Position numbers and translations under genes: made by a program. Source: Protula sp. h YS-2021 (taxonomy: Eukaryota > Annelida > Polychaeta > Sabellida > Serpulidae). From it: DNA of 64,000 nucleotides. The notes beneath the pieces were generated by a model that had not been told where the DNA came from, did no database searches, and saw only the letters and a program-made list of their open reading frames with translations. How positions within the stretch are numbered: position 1 is the first letter of the stretch; every line of letters begins with the position of its first letter. Of the stretch, positions 30,111-41,682 are shown in pieces. Location of the stretch: assembly GCA_949752745.1 (NCBI GenBank), contig OX457027.1:76315214-76379213 (forward strand), written 5' to 3'.

Positions 30111-30530
30111 TTATTCTTCATGCATGCAGCTCGGACTAAATCACATATCACAACAATTTGAATTTAGTTGAATAAATCAGTGGGATGAAGTTGTGGATTC
30201 GCGTAATACCTAATAATTCATTACAAGATAATCATCTTCGGAGTATTTCTTGACATATGTTACAGTATTTTCTTATTTATAAAAAAGTTTCTTGAATTAT
30301 TATTTTTTAATTTATAAAATTTAAAAGTGAATAATAGGTGCAAATAAATGCAGGTGCGAGTTGTCCAGGTGCGAGTTTACCAGGTGCCAGTTGTCAAGTT
30401 GCGAGTTGTCTGGATACCCAATTTCCGGCTAAATATTACGCCAAAACACCGCCGAGACAAGGGATGGAATCTGATTATTACAAATGCGCTATAACTCTAT
30501 GAAATCGCGGCAGTTCAATAAATGCTATCA
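30111..30530. other. No gene; short tandem words
   Basis: Around 30356-30420 the phrase 'ggtgcgagttgtcc' repeats about four times with variation. Otherwise AT-rich and unrecognised. Confidence 0.45.
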
Positions 30531-30605
30531 GCAAACATCACACGTCGTCTGATTTTAAAACGTTCAATCCAACGTCAATTTAACGTCTTAACTTGGTTAT
30601 TTGTG
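30531..30605 (+). repeat. Fragment of a family A-like MITE end
   Basis: The segment begins cagcaaacatcacacgtcg and continues with AACGTTCAA and CCAACGTCAATTTAACGTC words, like the left end of family A. No matching right end was found nearby. Confidence 0.5.
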
Positions 30606-30649
30606 TAATGGTGTTTGTACTCATTTCCTATGATGTTGCAATTAGCAGA

Positions 30650-30728
30650 TATTGACTTATTTCGAGTCAACATGAGACACTTTTGGACGGTTCAATAATC
30701 TCTTCATGTTGACTTGAAATAAGTCAAT
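30650..30728 (+). repeat. Inverted repeat with ~28-bp arms
   Basis: The arms at 30650-30677 and 30700-30728 both read tattgacttatttc then agtcaacatga, with one substitution and one gap. They are separated by a 22-bp loop. Confidence 0.75.
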
Positions 30729-31759
30729 AACTGCCTTGTCTCATAACTTATTTGCCGTTTTGATCACATAAAAACAGTTGCAATACAAATGGACTTTTGC
30801 GTTCCGGTCAACATTGAAAACTATTGATTTGAAAATCAACCAATCATATTGGAGTATTTTCCGTGTCATGCAACAGTTATAACTTATTTCCTACATGTTA
30901 AAGGAATTGAATTGCAGAGTTGTGGTTGAGAGGTATAAAATCCCAATAAGAAACTTACTTTGGATAGTTAAATATCTGCTTATGCAATGTGACATCGAGG
31001 TCGCCAGATCGGTAACGTTTTTTGCCTTTATATATGTCTTACAACGCACAAACAAGAGCCTTTAAACAGAAGAGCAGGAGGGCCACTTCAGTTTCATATG
31101 TCTTGCTTCAGTCCTACATATGTGGTAGAGGAAGTGCATATTAAGTACGTAAGAAGTACATATGGAGTACGTAAAAGGTACATATGTACGTAAAAAGTAC
31201 ATATTAGTATATAAGAAGTGGATGTAGGTCAGCTGACCAACGGTCGACTGACTAACGGTCAACTGACCAACGTCTATATGAAAAAAAAAAACGGACAACT
31301 GAAAAATTTTTTCTATCACAAATTTTTAGAGCCCAAAAAACTACCTCTCCTGAGTTACATCAGACAAAACGAAAGCAAAGAAGTGCTGTCTCACATCACA
31401 AAGCTAGTCCTATAATTCCTACTGTGTCATCGAGTGTCAGCAATTGCGTGGCAAAGATAGTTCCGTAATCCCTCCCCTGTCATCTAGCGTGTGGCGTACC
31501 CGAGTTTTCAGTGCCCCGCTTGTATCTCCGAAAGGTGCAATACAATAAAAAACCAAGACATGGTGGGGCCATGGTGTCATCTCCGAAAGTCCTCTCAGGT
31601 AGGGGATTTTTGCTATAAATAGCAGTCCTTTTTCAGCACAATCAAACCAGTTTTGACTGCTGGTTGAACTGTGTCGTATGAATTGCAATCGTGCACGGCT
31701 GCTTTTTCCATCTGACACGGAACACGTGACGGCAAGTGCAAGATTGGGGACTCGTACTG

Positions 31760-32158
31760 GTGTACCGGGAATCCGAGAACGCGCCTTTACTGTGGGATGT
31801 TGGACGGTTTGGCGTTTTTGTCACTGGACAAAGTAGCGGAGGGCCAGGCCTCCATTCGGGAGACTGCACCAGAGGAGTTGGATCACCTCATTGCCTACTT
31901 CGATCGAACATGCGTTACCGCTAGCTTTCGTAAAGGGCAACCTTTGGCCGAGGGTGATGACCCACCACCAGCGATTCTGCGTCTGGTCCCACCTTTGTTT
32001 CCGTCTGCAAAATGGAACGGATCGCCCGCCGAAGAAAGCGCAACTACGCGAAATTTCAGAAGCGCACCGCAGTTCTGCTTAGGGAGCTCATCGAAGGCCG
32101 CAAAACACTCGAGGAATTTCTTCGCGGAATTGGGTACAGCGTTCGATTTGGTCATTAG
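31760..32158 (+). pseudogene. MULE transposase C-terminal remnant (plus strand)
   Basis: One frame reads MLDGLAFLSLDKVAEG (from 31797), then APEELDHLIAYFDRT and RLVPPLFPSAKWN. These correspond to the MALAF.P...V, L..YF...Y and PLFPP..WN segments after the MULE DDE core. A second frame (32012-32158) ends in KRTAVLLRELIEGR and EEFLRGIGYSVRFGH, the usual tail of such transposases. The RTNN-type block expected between them is missing, so an internal deletion and frame change separate the two parts. No catalytic core is present. Confidence 0.65.
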
Positions 32159-32204
32159 TAGTTCTGTGGATTGCATACCACTTGGCCTACGATCCACTTA
32201 GCTT

Positions 32205-32312
32205 ACGGCCCAGAAGGCCTACACTGTTTCCACCCAGAAGGCCTACGATTTTTTTACCCAGAAGGCCAATACTTTTTCTACCCAGAAGGCCTACACTTAT
32301 TTACCCAGAAGC
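32205..32312 (+). repeat. Minisatellite of acccagaaggcctac units
   Basis: About five units of 20-26 bp with the core 'acccagaaggcctac' follow the MULE remnant. A complementary single unit (gtaggccttct) occurs at 33609-33619, just before the foldback-like element. They could be subterminal repeats of the parent transposon. Confidence 0.7.
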
Positions 32313-32826
32313 CCGCGGTATATTTTTCTTAAGCAATATAAGTTTTGGGTTCCATTGAATTTCTTTCTTTTTTTTATGTAATCAAATGAGAAGTCAATCG
32401 CCCTTTCATTGGAGGGTCACAAAACATTTTAATTGCAACTATATTACATTGTATGACTATAGGACATTCTAAATGCAATCAACTGACATCACAACCTACT
32501 GAACCATAGTACTGGCTACTGTCTGCGGGTTAATGCCCCGCAGGCAACTGTCCCAGACCCATCACGATGCCTGAGAACTGCTGTAACAATGCGATGTTTT
32601 CACTGTTCACTGAAGACTTAGGACACCTAAGCAAAGATGGTAACAACGTTGACCATAGCGCGCCAGTAGCTGGTCGAGGACCTTTCACCGTTGTTGTCAC
32701 TCGCACTTCAGATAACGAATTCGCCCATCAAGACGACGCCACTTTCGGCGTTTGACAGGTGCTCTTTGACCTCTAAGGGCTGAGACAGATGACATTTCAG
32801 TAGTTTTCTGTTCGTCTTTTAGTTGC

Positions 32827-33214
32827 TTAATGAAATATAAAAGAGAACGGATGGCAGCGGGCAACAGCATTGTTCCATTTGCTGAAGAATCCCTCGGCGT
32901 GGTTGTTCGTCCTGGTATCGCTGTCCCGCTGGAAGACGTTCCATATACATGGCTCAAAGATACCGTCGATGTAGTTTGCATGAAGGTAGCGAAGGAACAT
33001 GGTAACGTCGAGACGTGCGCTGCGTGCGTTCCGAACTTTCAAAATTGTTTCGAACCAGCAGAAGAGGGAGGTAGCCGAGTGCCATAAATTTCCGAATGCA
33101 TTTTGCCAAGCGCTCGCTCCGCTTATAATCAGACGCCAAACCAAGCTCTTCAACCTTTGGCCACAGGCTTTGGCAGAAGTGAAAGTAGCAAGCACAGACC
33201 TGGGTAAGGGGCAA
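32827..33214 (-). pseudogene. MULE transposase C-terminal remnant (minus strand)
   Basis: One frame (33214 down to about 33050) reads ACYFHFCQSLWPKVEELGL and then RKFMALGYLPLLLV, the helix after the second catalytic Asp in MULE transposases (GCxFHF.Q..W). After a frame change another reads VTMFLRYLHANYIDGIF, then WNVF, then TRTNNHAEGFFSKWNN (ending near 32840). The RTNN.E motif near the C-terminus is characteristic. It is frameshifted and truncated, and runs opposite to the remnant at 31760-32158. Confidence 0.75.
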
Positions 33215-33625
33215 CTCGGTTTGAATGGCAGTGATAAGACCGCAGACAATACGACTTGGTCTGAAGCGAAGGCCGGATACTTTTTAATTTTACTCCGTTT
33301 CTGGACACCCGTTATAACATAAGCCATAATCGCTCTTTATGTTGGCATGTTTGACATTTCGCGATTTTATAGCTGACACTCATATTGATTCTCTGGAGTA
33401 TATACTCTGGGATAATCTCTTTCGTGCCCTTGGCGTAATCTTAATCACTTCAGCGTAATCTTAATCTCCTCGAATTCATTCCCTGGAGTACGTATTCTGG
33501 GGATAATTGTAAATCATGCCCCGGAGCACATTCTCTGGAATGATTAAATGGGGGAGGGGGGGGGGCAATCTTGTAATGGTAATTCTGGGTAAAACAATCG
33601 TAAAAAATCGTAGGCCTTCTTGATC

Positions 33626-34546
33626 GGGGTACGGAAAAAATGGTAACGGAAAAAATGGTAACGGAAATAACGGTAAACGAAAAAAAGGTAAAAGGAAAAA
33701 AAGGTAAAGTGCTAAAAACGGAAAAAATGGTAAATCATCTAATCATATAGTAACTGTGTTTCAGGCTTAATTTTTATCAAAGAAACTAACCTGCATGCTT
33801 ACTCAACATCTAACAAAGTCCACTCAGTGTCTGAAATGCCACAAGATGCCAGGCTTTGCGGAGTTAATATAATCCCTTTGTGTACTCTGCTACAGGAGTA
33901 GCAGCGCCTTAATACCTCGTGTAGTTAATCCCTAGACTACTCAGTGTCACCAAAATATTATAAAAGCCAAGCGTAATTAGAAATTATCTCATAAACGATG
34001 GAAATCATCACTAACAACAAAGGAGGACAAAAGCTTTGCCTTGATGGTTACATGTATACCAAGCATGTGACTAAAGCTGAGCACATTCGCTGGAGATGCG
34101 TCAAGCGAACTCTTGACTGCCGCGATGCACTCAAAACTACAATAAACCTGGATGGGCCACTTGTGGTTATGAATCACAATCATGACCCAAGTGACCATTC
34201 TGTGACCGCAGTAAAATGTCGTGCTGAAATAAAGAGACAGACCAAGCAAAGCTTTGATAAGCCCGCGCAGATACTGACCCAGGCAGCAGGGGACATTTCA
34301 GTGGAGGCCAGAACTCAACTTGGAAGAGAAGACTCAGTCAAAATGTCCCTTCGCAACCAGAGACTAGGCCGAATACCTGCCGTTCAATAAAGCCTTGAAT
34401 TTCAATGCCTTTTTTATTGTTAACATTTTTTCCGTTTTCAGCACTTCACCTTTTTTTCCGTTTACGATTTTTTCCGTTTACCGTTATTTCCGTGACCATT
34501 TTTTCCGTGACCATTTTTTCCGTTACCACTTTTTCCTACACCCTCT
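33626..34546 (+). mobile_element. Foldback-like element with GGAAAAAATGG iterons, copy 2
   Basis: The left arm (33626-33732) repeats ACGGAAAAAATGGTA-type words. The right arm (about 34425-34546) is the inverted counterpart (CCATTTTTTCCGTKACC words) ending 'tcctacaccct'. The arms match copy 1 at 27139-27751. Unlike copy 1, the interior carries a FLYWCH-type coding segment. Confidence 0.75.
33998..34390 (+). CDS. FLYWCH-type zinc finger protein fragment
   Basis: A 130-residue frame starts MEIITNNKGGQKLCLDGYMY and continues IRWRCVKRTLDCRDALKT and VVMNHNHDPSDH. This fits the FLYWCH finger pattern: NN.KGG..L..DGY.Y, then WRC......C, then H-N-H. Such fingers usually head MULE-family transposases or chromatin proteins and bind DNA or protein. 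Here the frame stops soon after the finger (residue 130) with no transposase domain, so it is either a truncated transposase N-terminus or an exon of a split gene. The frame is uninterrupted and lies inside the foldback-like arms, which themselves sit in the long-TIR MULE-like element. Start chosen at the first Met before the domain. Confidence 0.65.
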   Translation: MEIITNNKGGQKLCLDGYMYTKHVTKAEHIRWRCVKRTLDCRDALKTTINLDGPLVVMNHNHDPSDHSVTAVKCRAEIKRQTKQSFDKPAQILTQAAGDISVEARTQLGREDSVKMSLRNQRLGRIPAVQ

Positions 34547-34818
34547 GGATCGTAGACCAAGTGGGCAGTCACCTTTTTGTGGCATGGCACAGCTACCAGT
34601 AGTGATATATAATCTTATCTGCTTTTGATATGATAGTTAACAGAAAATATTGTTTCTAATAGTTGGTCATTTGTCCGTTTTTTCATTAAGGCGTCGGTCA
34701 GTTGACCGTTGGTCATTTTGTATGTCCTCCATAAGAAGTACATATGAAGGACGTAAGAAATACATATGAAGCATTGAAGTCTGAAGTATGAAACTGAAGT
34801 GTCCGTCCTACTCTTCAG

Positions 34819-35819
34819 GAAATGGGTGCCATGAGTGCTTCAGTCTCTATTTCAATATCATGCACTCATGTAATGCTATTATTGTTGTTGCTGTGGCGTA
34901 TTCCTTCCATTTAATAAGTGAAAAAAAAATTTTTCTTTGTCTGCTGATTTTAGTTTATCATAGTTTACATTACCGCACGATTCGCAAATTAAAAGGTAAA
35001 CAAAACATACTGAGCAAGCACCGCGATCAATAAATGAACGCAATGTATGCTTTGCAATTCATTGTTAAATGCCACAAACACTAAATGATTTAGCAAACAA
35101 ATGCTGATGAATTTTCGTGGAATCCATCTGGTAAAGAAAAGAAAACATATGCTCAGCACCAGAGACTTTTGCAAGAAGTAAAATTATTTCATTTATAAGC
35201 CTTTTTTGTTGATAGTTTTAACTTGTACAACACGATTCAGAAGTAAACATAACTTCTCGAACAGTGCGTTTTTAACAACTGCATAGTTACACTATGTAAT
35301 TAATGATGCTTGTGTATCGCTTGTACACATGTTAAATGCTGTTTTAATCACATTGGAATAAGAACGTTTCCCCTGTAAAATGCGATATAAACACCTGCTC
35401 AAAACACAGCTCTGATTCTGTGTCAGGTTTTGGGGAATGAGTGAAATAAATTCATGTTTAATCAAAGAACATAACATAATAATTCGTAGTTCTTTTAAAA
35501 CATTTACTCGTTTCTATTGAAGGTAAATTTTAATACTGGTCAACTTTTGCGAAAGGATTTTACTCTTCAATTCAGAAGTCTTCTCAGGCGTAAAATGAGA
35601 ACATTATATTCTTTACCCTACACCCTGTCACTTCTGCGTGTCTTCTCACGAAAATGAGATTCACGGATAGGGAAATCACGCAAACGGATAAAGAAGTCAT
35701 GGAAATTTAGAGCTCCAAAACCTGAAACCCTTGTCATACGTCTCTATCAGGTGACAAACAGTTGGAAAAATGAGGCGGAAGGCCAAACCCCTTCTTCCCT
35801 ATTTTGCCCCCCCCCCCTC

Positions 35820-35820
<1 letters not shown>
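34819..35820. other. No gene recognised
   Basis: AT-rich sequence. Small open frames of 60-80 codons show no known domain. Confidence 0.5.
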
Positions 35821-35892
<72 letters not shown>

Positions 35893-35893
35893 C
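35821..35893 (+). repeat. (GA)n microsatellite
   Basis: About 73 bp of nearly pure GA preceded by a C-run (35808-35817). The Arg/Glu and Ser/Leu open frames across it are artefacts. Confidence 0.95.
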
Positions 35894-36043
35894 ATTCAGT
35901 CAATAGTGAGCAGCAATCTTTACACAAAATGCAGGACACGTGAAGGGTGTACGTTGTTTCCTCTTTTTGTTCACATAAATCATAAAGCGTTAGCGTTTCA
36001 TGATGGCCAGAGATGGGCACAGATCTCATCGATCTCTTATCGC

Positions 36044-36126
36044 TACGCGCGCCCTTTGCCCGGCTACTCGCGCCCTTTGCCCGGCTACGCGCGCCCTTTG
36101 CCCGGCTACGCGCGCCCTTTGCCCGA
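36044..36126 (+). repeat. 21-bp GC-rich minisatellite, four copies
   Basis: Four tandem copies of 'tacgcgcgccctttgcccggc', one with a T variant. Because 21 is a multiple of three, both strands stay open through it, which explains the small open frames here. Confidence 0.9.
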
Positions 36127-39100
36127 GTGCCTTCCACATTAAATAGTGAACCGATTTTATTAAACCACAATTGCATTTATGCTCAGCCGTAAAACATCAA
36201 CTTGGCCATCAACTGCCGCACAACACAGAACGACGATATTAAGACATAAAAAAATTCGCCTAATCTTTCGAGAAAACTATCGCCATGCATCATCTTCTTC
36301 CCAACAACTACAGTTTTAAATCCATAAAGTGATGTGCCCGGGATGCGCACATAATGGAGTTTGATGCAGAGAAACTAAAAAAGGAGAGCTAAACCTTACC
36401 GTGGACAGGAAGGTCTTGTTTCGTCTTGATAACAACACTACCGTTGATGACGTCACCTGGTTTATATATTCCAGTGGGGCTCGTTAGGATTACATCAAAA
36501 GCTAACACTCTATTCATAATATCCCCAAGAAATGTGTGTGTTTACTTTCCTACAACAGAAGCCCATAGAATGCATCATACTGACATTCCGGTCGCCATCT
36601 GTTGAGACTTCGTCTCGAGGTTGTTGTTTTGTAATTATTATTATAGAGTGAAACAAGCACTTCCTAGGCACGACTTTGCCAAAACAGTAAAAGACACAGC
36701 TGTCCTTTGAGAAATCCACAATATTATGACAAGTAATGGCGTCTCAATCGAGTGGCAATATCCACGAGTTTTTGCCGCCGTCAGCTTGTCTGCCGTGCCG
36801 CGACGCCTTATCAGCTCACCAGGCTTGTGGGATGTCTTAGGTTCTTTATTGCAGTTATTTCTCTGGTTGGCTTCTGCATAGCTGCACCTAGTGTAGAAAA
36901 CATAAGCGTTAATCACTAGACTGACTGAAAGACAAATGCGAAGGCCAAGGTCGTCCTTAGAACTTTATTATTCAGCATTGACTTAGTTAGACTTAGTTAT
37001 ATTTGCCGGAAATGATTACCCATTTCTTGGTTACCTTGACTACACCGGTGTAGCCTGTAATCCGTACTGTACGGCGATCTGTACGGCAAGCACGAATAAA
37101 ATAAAAGTTCTCAAATGTAAGTTTCATGTATACACGAATGCCCAGGACACGATTCCAAGCAACTTTCTTACATATACCTATTTTATTTAGTGCATGGAAT
37201 AGCGACTGAATTTATAGTCAGTCACTAGAGGCTACACCGGTATTGCTACGTCAAACTCCTTCTTTTCCGATTACATAAAATGTTGGCTGTAGGAGATTTC
37301 TCGCCTACACGAGTCTGCACTGATGTCAATAATGCTCTTGGAGTGTCACTGGAGCCTCTTGTGTCGTGGCGTACCCGATTGTTAGATTGCTATGGTCCTT
37401 GAGCAAGGTTGCTTAGCAACGCAGGTTTAGTGCTTGGCAACTGTCTCACTTTTCCTGCCACGCAAAACTCGTCAGCTGACAAGAAGCATCACTGCTCATT
37501 ACGAGCTTATAAGCCATGTATATATGAAAAAAAAGAATGCCAAGGAATGGCCATTTACGCACTCTCGCCAACAAATGTATAACTTTCTTGAATACTGTTT
37601 GTTAAACCCTCGCAACACTGAGAAGACTTTATTGTAAGATAACTGTTAGGTCAGTTAGGTATCGCCAAAATGACGCATTATTAACACTTGACAAGCCTTT
37701 GGCTTGCAAGAGTTATATGAATTTGTGCGAGCAAAATTCGTCCTTTTTTTTTTCTTCTTGACACTTTTTCCGATTTTTTGTGTCTTCTTCTTCTCTGACA
37801 CTATGGGCCCTACGACCATGAAACTTGGGACTTATGAAGAGCTTGATCTGAACATGTGCATGTCACTTTTTATTTTCGCCTTTGATTTCGTTTTCTTTGT
37901 TAAAACGCCATGTGAAAAGAGTGTATTTTTTGCAAGTTAATGCATAGCATTTAAGCCACATCACACACAGTTGCTCAGTGAGCTTTGTGCGAGCTCTCAC
38001 TGTGTATGCTAGATCAGTCAATAAAACCTTAAGTCAACAGAAACTAAACACTACTTGGCTTATAAGACGTATTCAAGCTGTGTTGTTTGCAATATATTAT
38101 TCAAGAAATAACCCATTGAAGCCAGTATTTTTGCGTTTTAATTTTTGTCAAGTGTTCACCATTTCGCTAGCGGAATGAGCTTCTAGTTTTACTATTTTTA
38201 CGCATACACACGCGGTATGGAGGCAGTGACAGTGGCGACATATGAGGCTGGGGTGGGGAGGAAGGAGACATGGTGCGATATTTTTTCATCCACATGTGTA
38301 CTGTTATCGCTATATATATATATGTAAAGGTAATGCTTAATCCTATATGCTCAGAATGGTGCGTGTGTGTGTTGTTTTTTGTTTTGTTTTGTTTTTTTTT
38401 CTTTGCCTGAAGACGGAGGACCGATCCCGAGCTGTTTTTCGGTTATTTTTTATGCACGGTAATGTAATAAAAAGTTAAATGTTGCTATCTATATTGAGCC
38501 ATTCTCCATCCCATTTCCGAAGTAGGATTGATCCTCTAGAATTTTAACTGCCTCCTCTTTTTGAAAATATAGTTAGAGTAACATCTTAAATTAGAAAATT
38601 TCTCAGTTCAGAAAAAAATGCCAAGTGCATTTCGGTTGCAGACTCAATAGCCTATCATATTCCATTCATTATGTAAAAATATAATAAAAAAAAAAAACCT
38701 ATGGATTATGGACTAGATTAATACCACATTTTTACCTCATAGAGAGTATTATCCATCAATGACGTGGAAATATTTTCAAGGGATGCCTGTTTGGTTTGTG
38801 CTGCAATGTTTCAAGCAGCGCATACACAAAGCTACACGAACTTAATTAATGATACAAACAATGATTGACAGCTGTCAAAAGCAGCAGATTCCACAATTGT
38901 TATTTGTAGAGGTAAGTAAAAATACAGAGACGATTGGCCTCATCTGTTTTTAACGTTACTACGAAAGCCAGATTGTTGATTCTCCCGTGAAACTATAACA
39001 AGCTACGGTGAAAAGAAAATAAGCTTTCTCTTATAGATCCCAAATGTCTGTGTTGTTTACGGTGATACATTTGTTTTACTCTCAGTGCAGAATTGGTAAG

Positions 39101-40562
39101 TTAAGAATCCAAACTTCTACCCTAGAAATAGTCTGGTTTAAAAGCTTTCTTAATGTGATATCGGATGACGGAGGGGGCGATTTCGCCTTTGAAAAAGGCC
39201 ACCCTAGTCCATATAATAAAACAACACACCTTTTATCGGGCCATGTATCATGTAAGTAGAGCCATGAAAACCTTCAGAGTGGTCTTGTATCCTATTTTCC
39301 CCACTTCCTGGAGAAGCCAAGCTTTTGTACAATAACAACCAAATAACGGCGGGATCAGGCGTTCCTGCACACACACCCCTCCCACCTTACCTCCTTGCTA
39401 CCCCCCAAGAAGAAACTTCGCAGGGTATAACTGAAATGGCGAGACACATTTTATCCGATAACAGCGGGATGTTCCTACTGTGTATGGCATTGTAAATTCA
39501 AAGAGACGAATATTCTAATGAGCTGTGAACTGCAGAGGTCAGAAAAAATTAACCAACTCTGTTGCAAAACCAGAAATAGTAAGAAAATCTTAAGTGTTGA
39601 TGTTGATTTTTGTCGCCTTTATTAAGACTTGCAAGAACTGCCGGGAAACATCTACAGGACTAAAAAAAAAAACTGATTTGAAGACGTTGTAGGACACGCC
39701 TCAGCGACGCCCTGTGATTTCCATCCCCAGATAATGAATCAGTTTCTCCTTAAAAGAGCTTGCTTATTTTGCCGAGAAAGAAAAAAGTCGTCCTGTTCTT
39801 GATCAGTTGACTTAAAAAAAAACGCATAGCACTTGCGAAGTGAAGAATTGATCTATTTTATTTGCCACGGAAGTGCAAGGAAAAAAATCTCCATCCCGTC
39901 CATCTCTTGTATACCCGTCAAATTCCAGTATTAGAATTAAGTGCAAAGAAGTAGGATTCGCAGTTTCTCTGAGCGACATGTGACAAAATGTGACCTTGGA
40001 TAAAGAAAAGAAGACTGGAGAAAGCGAATGACAGTATAATCTCATTCTGTGAATTACTTTCTTATTATCCGTGCGTGTACTGGGCAGGGGAGTAATTTCT
40101 CATGACACCCTACTTGCGACAGTATATTGACTTCCCGCCACGTGAAAGGCGATCAAAGAACACCACAGAAAGACAGATCATCCAATGGAATGATACAACT
40201 GATTGGAATCCACTCGTAGAACGTTGAGTGAATGATTGTCCAATGCATCGCATTTCCTGGCGATGAAGAAGTCAGTTCTTTAAACAAACATGCGTGTATT
40301 TTTTTAAATAAAAAAAATTGGAAAAAAATATTGTGGTATAAACAATTACAACGACATAATAATTAATAAGATGACATTAGAGACATAATGACGTAAGGTA
40401 TCAAATGAAAACGAAATACAACAAGATATCTCAGCAAAACCATTGATAAAACTAAAACTTATTGGAATTATGCATATGTATCTTTCTATATTAGTACATA
40501 AACAGAAGTTTAATCAGATATATCCAATTGTGTGTGTGTGTTTTCAAATTGGTCAGTTTGTA
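36127..40562. other. No gene recognised over 4.4 kb
   Basis: I found no open frame with a recognisable domain and no dispersed repeat shared with the rest of the window. A (TA)n run is at about 38312-38323 and a T-rich run at 38375-38402. Short frames (for example 36641-36916 minus, 37704-37940 plus) are not supported as genes. Unique intergenic or intronic sequence is the best description. Confidence 0.5.
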
Positions 40563-41232
40563 TAGAATACCATTTTTACTTTTATTGGGCATTATTGATG
40601 TCAAGAATTAATTTATGTCTGTCTGTCTATCGTTAATGATATTTTTAATACCTCTGATGTATTCTTAATATAAAAGAATAACTCTTGAGATCAATAAATA
40701 CTTCAGGTTATCGAAAAATATTTGTTGATTTCAAAAATGATTTAATGATTTTAAAATTTATTTTAAGAGAGCAGAAGTTCTATTCTTGACAGCAAAATTG
40801 AAACATCTCATTTTTGATATCAATAATTTAGTTTCTTTTTATATGATATCAAGAATTTATTTTACATAGCATAGTTTCTGAAATTAATGAGACTTTTTAT
40901 TACTATTTTGAAATCTGCAAATGATTTTTAATCTCATAAATTAATTTTTATATCAAACTATCAGTCTTTTTTTATTTAAAAGCAAACATCTGGGGATGAA
41001 ATGACTGTCCCCTGCATACAGGATCTTATTTTTAATTTTTTATTACACAAACTACACAAAAAAGAAGCAATCCTTGAGCTAAAAAGTTGTACTGTTATTG
41101 TGGCTATCACTAATTCAATATTTCAAATAAAAAAATCAATGAGATCTAATTAGATATATATTGATTTATTGATATCTTAAATTAGATTTTGAGATAAAAA
41201 AAATTAGCATTAATGTTAAAATGGCATTCCAT
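40563..41232 (+). mobile_element. GATATC-rich element, copy 2
   Basis: Ends tagaataccattttt and aaaatggcattccat form an imperfect inverted pair related to the perfect one of the copy at 53458. The interior is AT-rich with GATATCAA and GAGATCAA words, more degenerate than in the other copies. No coding frame. Confidence 0.6.
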
Positions 41233-41540
41233 AAATTTGTCATGTTTATTTTGGGTTTTGAACAAATTTCTGAAAAGTAGAAGTATGCGAAATTCATTAG
41301 GAATAATGTTATGTTGTAACAAAGAGGTATTTCAATAAGCGAAAGATATCTGTTATCCTTTTAAGTCTGAAGTCCTGTAGCCTGTAATATATAAATCAAT
41401 AGATGAGTGGCATCTTAAATAAGTCAAAGATACCCAAATTGCCTTTCAGATATATCGAAATTAATGTGAATCTTCCTGTCATTAAACATATCTTAAAATG
41501 ACTTCTAGACAACTACAATCATATGTATCTACAACTGAAT

Positions 41541-41682
<142 letters not shown>

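Larger units (their letters stand above)
31067..34818 (+). mobile_element. Long-TIR composite element with MULE transposase remnants
   Basis: Inverted termini lie at 31067-31300 and 34661-34818. From the outside in both read gaagagyaggasggMCACTT, then cagtttcat, then a run of ACGTAAGAAGTACATATG words, then ccaacggtcaactgacc words, then AAAAAACGGACAA. Long complex TIRs are typical of MULE/Mutator transposons, and the interior contains two MULE transposase C-terminal remnants (plus strand 31760-32158, minus strand 32827-33214) and a FLYWCH finger (33998-34390). It is a composite of broken parts, and the foldback-like element 33626-34546 may be a later insertion. A target duplication could not be established. 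Confidence 0.7.

Noticed and set aside
31067..34818. A working MULE transposase gene
   Set aside because: The fragments are frameshifted, in opposite orientations and lack the DDE core.
35799..36176. 125-codon and 112-codon frames on opposite strands
   Set aside because: They span the (GA)n microsatellite and the 21-bp minisatellite, whose periods keep frames open.
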